Source of the DNA: Schoenoplectus triqueter
Taxonomy: Eukaryota > Streptophyta > Magnoliopsida > Poales > Cyperaceae
Direction of reading: 5' to 3'
Length of the DNA: 64,000 nt
Assembly (NCBI GenBank): GCA_964058805.1
Contig: CAXKVV010002168.1
Span: 186,001-250,000 of the forward strand
The position numbers and the translations under genes were made by a program. This document shows positions 59,671 through 64,000 of the stretch, piece after piece (positions within the stretch are counted from its first letter, which is position 1; the number at the start of each line of letters is the position of its first letter). The notes under the pieces were generated by a model, which had not been told where the DNA came from, ran no database searches, and saw only the letters and a list, made by a program, of their open reading frames with translations.

Positions 59671-62497
59671 TGTTTTGCGCGCCAGGACTCGTTTTCGGCG
59701 GTCTCGAAGGCGTCGGGTCCCGTTTTCGGCGATACCGAGGGCGTCGTGTCTCATTTTCTTGTTTTGCGCGCCCGGACTCATTTTCGGCGGTACGAAGGGC
59801 GTCATGTCACATTTTCTTGTTTTGCGCGCCCGGACTCGTTTTCGGAGGTAACGAGGGCGTCGTGTCGCGTTTTCATGTTTTGCGTGCCCGGACTCGTTTT
59901 CGGCCGTACCGAGGGCGTCGGCTCCCGTTTCCATGTTTTGCGAGCCCCGACTCGTTTTCGGCGGTCCCGAGGTCGTCGGGTATCGTTTTCATGTTTTGCC
60001 TGCCCGGACTCGTTTGCGGCGGTACCGAGGGCGTCGGCTCCTGTTTCCATGTTTTGCGCGCCCCGACTCGTTTTCGGCGGTCCCGAGGGCGTCGGGTATC
60101 GTTTTCATGTTTTGCCTGCCCGGAATCGTTTTCGGCGGTACCGAGGGCGTCGGCTCCCGTTTCCATGTTTTGCGCGCCCCGACTCGTTTTCGGCGGTCCC
60201 GATGGCGTCGGCTCCCGTTTTCATGTTTTGCGCTCCCTGACTCGTTTTCGGCGATCACGAGGGCGTCGGGTCCCGTTTTCGGCGGTATCGAGGGCGTCGG
60301 GTATCGTTTTCTTGTTTTGCGCGCCCGAACTCATTTTCGGCGGTACTGAGGCCGTCGGGTCCCGTTTTCATGTTTTGCGCGCCCGGACTCGTTTTCGGCG
60401 GTACCGAGGGCGTCGGGTCCCGTTTTCATGTTTTGCGCTCCCGGACTCGTTATGGGCGGTACCGAGGTTGTCGGGTCCCGTTTTTATGTTTTGCGCGCCC
60501 GGACTCGTTATCGGCGGTCCCGAGGGCATCGGGTCTCGTTTTCATGTTTTGGGCGCCCGGACTCGTTTTCGGCGGTACCTAGGTCCTCGGGTCCCGTTTT
60601 CATGTTTTGCGCGCCCGGACTCCTTTTCGGCCGTACCGAGGGCGTCGGCTCCTGTTTCCATGTTTTGCGCGCCCCGACTCGTTTTCGGCGGTCCCGAGGG
60701 CGTCAGCTCCCGTTTCCATGTTTTTGCGCTCCCTGACTCGTTTTCGGCGGTCTCGAGGGCGTCGGGTCCCGTTTTCGTCGGTACCGAGGGCGTCGGGTAT
60801 CGTTTTCATGTTTTGCGCGCCAGAACTCATTTTCGGCGGTACCGAGGCCGTCGGGTCTCGTTTTCATGTTTTTCGCGCCCGGACTCGTTTTCGGCGATAC
60901 CGAGGGCGTTGGGTCCCGTTTTAATGTTTTGCGCGCCCGGACTCGTTTTCGGCTGTCTCGAGGGCGTCGGGCCCCGTTTTCGGTGATATCGAGGGCGTCG
61001 GGTATCGTTTTCATGTTTTGCTCGCCCGAACTCATTTTCAACGATACCGAGGCCGTCGGGTCCCGTTGTCATGTTTTGCGCGCCCGGACTCGTTTTCGGC
61101 GATACCGAGGGCGTCGGGTCCCGTTTTAATGTTTTGCGCGCCAGGACTCGTTTTCGGCGGTCTCGAAGGCGTCGGGTCTCGTTTTCGGCGGTACCGAGGG
61201 CGTCGTGTCTCATTTTCTTGTTTTGCGCGCCCAGACTCGTTTTCGGCGGTACGGAGGGCGTCATGTCACATTTTCTTGTTTTGCGCGCCCGGACTCGTTT
61301 TCGGAGGTAACGAGGGCGTCGTGTCACGTTTTCATGTTTTGAGTGCCCGGACTCGTTTTCGGCCGTATCGAGGGCGTCAGCTCCCGTTTCCATGTTTTGC
61401 GCGCCCCGAGTCGTTTTCGGCGGTCCCGAGGGCGTCGGGTATCGTTTTCATGTTTTGCCTACCCGGACTCGTTTTCGGCGGTACCGAGGGCGTCGGCTCC
61501 CGTTTCCATGTTTTGCGCGCCCCGACTCGTTTTCGGCGGTCCCGAGGGCGTCGGCTCCCGTTTTCATGTTTTGCGCTCCCTGACTCGTTTTCGGCGATCT
61601 TGAGGGCGTCGGGTCCCGTTTTCGGCGGTATCGAGAGCGTCGGGTATCGTTTTCACGTTTTGCGTGCCCGAACTCATTTTCGGCGGTACCGAGGCCGTCG
61701 GGTCCCGTTTTCATATTTTGTGCGCCCGGACTCGTTTTCGACGATACCGAGGGCGTCGGGTATCGTTTTCATGTTTTGCACGCCCGAACTTATTTTTAAC
61801 GATACCGAGGCCGTCGGGTCCCGTTGTCATGTTTTGTGCGCCCGGACTCGTTTTTGGCGATACCGAGGGCGTCGGGTCCCATTTTAATGTTTTGCGCGCC
61901 AGGACTCGTTTTCGGCGGTCTCGAAGGCGTCGGGCCCCGTTTTCGGCGGTACCGAGGGCGTCGTGTCTCATTTTCTTGTTTTGCGCGCCCGGACTCGTTT
62001 ACGGCGGTACCGAGGGCGTCGGGTTCCGTTTTCATGTTTTGCGCGCCCGGACTCGTTTCCGGCGGTATCGAGGGCGTCAGGTCCCGTTTTCATGTTTTGC
62101 GCGCCAGGACTCATTTTCGGCGGTACCTTGGGCGTCGGGTCCCGTTTTCTTGTTTTGCGCGCCCGGACTCGTTTTCGGCGATACCGAGGCCGTCGGGTCC
62201 CGTTTTAATGTTTTGCGCGGCCGGACTCGTTATCGGCGGTACCGAGGGCGTCGGGTCTCGTTTTCATGTTTTGGGCGCCCGGGCTCGTTTTCGGCGATAT
62301 CGAGGTCGTCGGGTCCCGTTTTCATGTTTTGCGCGCCCGAACTCGTTTTCGGCGGTACCGAGGGCGTCAGGTCTCGTTTCAATGATTTGCGTGCCCGGAC
62401 TCGTTTTCGGCGGTACCGAGGGAGCCGTGTCTAGTTTTCTTCTTTTGCGCGCCCGGACAAGTTTTCGGCGGTAACGAGGGCGTCAGGTCGCGTTTTC

Positions 62498-63480
62498 ATG
62501 TTTTGCGCGCCCGGACTCGTTTTCGGCCGTACCGAGGGCGACGGCTCCCGTTTCCATGTTTTGCGCGCCCCGACTCGTTTACGGCGGTCCCGAGGGCATC
62601 GGCTCCCGTTTTCATGTTTTGCGCTCCCTGGCTCGTTTTCGGCGGTCGGGAGGGCGTCGGGTCCCGTTTTCATGTTTTGCGCTCCCTGACTCGTTTTGGG
62701 CGGTAACGAGGGCGTCGGGTCCCGTTTTCGGCGGTAGCGAGGGCGTCGGGTATCGTTTTCATGTTTTGCGCGCTCGGACTCGTTTTCTGCGATATCGAGG
62801 TCGTCGGGTCCCGTTTTCATGTTTTGCGCGCACGGACTCGTTTTCAGCGGTACCGAGGGCGTCAGGTCTCGTTTCAATGATTTGCGTGCCCGGACTCGTT
62901 TTCGACGGTACCGAGGGCCTCGGATCTAGTTTCCAAGTTTTGCGCGCCCGTACTCGTTTTCGGCGGTACCGAGGGAGCCGTGTCTAGTTTTCTTCTTTTG
63001 CGCGCCCGGACTAGTTTTCGGCGGTAACGAGGGCGTCAGGTCGCGTTTTCATGTTTTGCGCGCCCGGACTCGTTTTCGACGGTACCGAGGGCGACGGCTC
63101 CCGTTTCCATGTTTTGCGCGCCCCGACTCGTTTACGGCGGTCCCGAGGGCATCGGCTCCCGTTTTCATGTTTTGCGCTCCCTGGCTCGTTTTCGGCGGTC
63201 TGGAGGGCGTCGGGTCCCGTTTTCATGTTTTGCGCTCCCTGACTCGTTTTCGGCGGTAACGAGGGCGTCGGGTCGCGTTTTCGGCGGTAGCGAGGGCGTC
63301 GGGTATCATTTTCATGTTTTGCGCGCCCGGACTCGTTTTCGGCGGTACGAAGGGCGTCATGTCACATTTTCTTGTTTTGCGCGCCCGGACTCGTTTTCGG
63401 AGGTAACGAGGGCGTCGTGTCGGATTTTCATGTTTTGCGTGCCCGGACTCGTTTTTGGCCGTACCTAGGGCGTCGGCTCC
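62498..63480 (+). repeat. 553-bp local duplication in the right array
   Basis: Matching open-frame starts at 62498/63051, 62503/63056 and 62556/63109 are all 553 bp apart. Both copies hold the same rare variants (GAGGGCGACGGCTCCC, GTTTACGGCGGTCCC, GCTCCCTGGCTCG). It is another recent tandem duplication. Confidence 0.7.
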
Positions 63481-64000
63481 CGTTTCCATGTTTTGCGCGC
63501 CCCGACTCGTTTTCGGCGGTTCCGAGGGCGTCGGGTATCGTTTTCATGTTTTGCCTGCCCGGACTCGTTTTCGGCGGTACCGAGGGCGTCGGCTCCCGTT
63601 TCCATGTTTTGCGCGCCCCGACTCGTTTTCGGCGGTCCCGAGGGCGTCGGCTCTCGTTTTCATGTTTTGCGCTCCCTGACTCGTTTTCGGCGATCACTAA
63701 GGCGTCGGGTCCCGTTTTCGGCGGTATCGAGGGCGTCGGGTATCGTTTTCATGTTTTGCGCGCCCGAACTTATTTTCGGCAGTACCGAGGCTGTCGGGTC
63801 CCATTTTCATGTTTTGCGCGCCCGGACTCGTTTTCGCCGGTACCGAGGGCGTCGGGTCCTGTTTTCATGTTTTGCGCGCCCGAACTCGTTTTCGGCGATA
63901 CCGAGGGCGTCGGGTCCCGTTTTCAGGTTTTGCGCTCCCGAACTCTTTTTCGGCGGTACCGACGGCGTCGGGTCCCGATTTCATGTTTTGCGCGCCCGGA

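Larger units (their letters stand above)
39686..64000 (+). repeat. 58-bp satellite array, forward orientation (right of the retrotransposon)
   Basis: This is 24.3 kb of the same satellite, all in forward orientation, running off the right edge. Monomers are 58 bp, with 31-bp short units at regular places. Diagnostic variants include GGTATCGAGGG with GGGTATCG, GGCCGTACCGAGGG with CGGCTCCCGTTTCC, GGTACGGAGGG with CGTGTCACATTTTC, and CCAGGACTCG with GGTACCTTGGG. Variant order is conserved over many repeats, so it is a higher-order satellite. No other sequence interrupts it. The open frames of up to 610 codons are not genes. Confidence 0.95.

Overview
The window looks like heterochromatic DNA from a plant, most likely a flowering plant. 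There is no ordinary host gene in it. About half (1-6889 and 39686-64000) is a CpG-rich satellite with a 58-bp monomer. The middle (6890-39685, 32.8 kb) is a very large Ty3/gypsy LTR retrotransposon of the Tat type inserted into that satellite. The species cannot be named from the sequence. The LTR carries promoter-like GTGGGGCCCACCTGTCAGTG stretches of a kind I associate with grasses, which is only a weak hint.

Layout. (1) 1-2896: satellite in reverse orientation. (2) 2897-6889: satellite in forward orientation, after an inversion point. (3) 6890-13762: a 6,873-bp LTR. (4) 13763-26531: the internal region. Read on the minus strand from PBS (26508-26526) to PPT (13763-13791) it holds gag, protease, an acidic linker, a reverse transcriptase that has lost its catalytic core, two RNase H domains and an integrase. 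A plus-strand (antisense) gene lies between the integrase and the LTR. (5) 26532-33342: a second LTR of 6,811 bp. (6) 33343-39685: a second, partial internal region cut off inside integrase. (7) 39686-64000: forward satellite. The order LTR-internal-LTR-internal, with the middle LTR shared, is a tandem recombinant of about 19.6-kb period. Both copies are very similar (about eleven differences over 2 kb of the antisense gene), so the event is recent.

The most interesting object is the antisense gene. Read by eye, it resolves into a spliced gene: a promoter and an ATG-free leader exon inside the LTR, a first coding exon inside the LTR (basic, NLS-like), then six exons in the internal region. 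The first of these carries a plant mobile domain (PMD). All six coding introns are phase 1, the five short ones are 72-77 bp, and the first one (1.86 kb) spans the LTR/internal boundary. In the right-hand copy all joined exons are open for about 1,120 codons. In the left copy one CpG-to-TpG change makes a stop. The sense gag-pol genes are broken by in-frame stops, an RT deletion and an integrase frameshift, so this copy cannot move by itself, yet the antisense gene in the neighbouring copy is intact.

The satellite monomer splits into 31-bp and 27-bp halves, each starting with CGTTTTC. Nine variants (seven of 58 bp, two of 31 bp) form a 468-bp higher-order repeat, and there are larger duplications of 0.55, 0.8, 2.1 and 5.1 kb. 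The long ORFs across it are by-products of a monomer with no stop codons on one strand.
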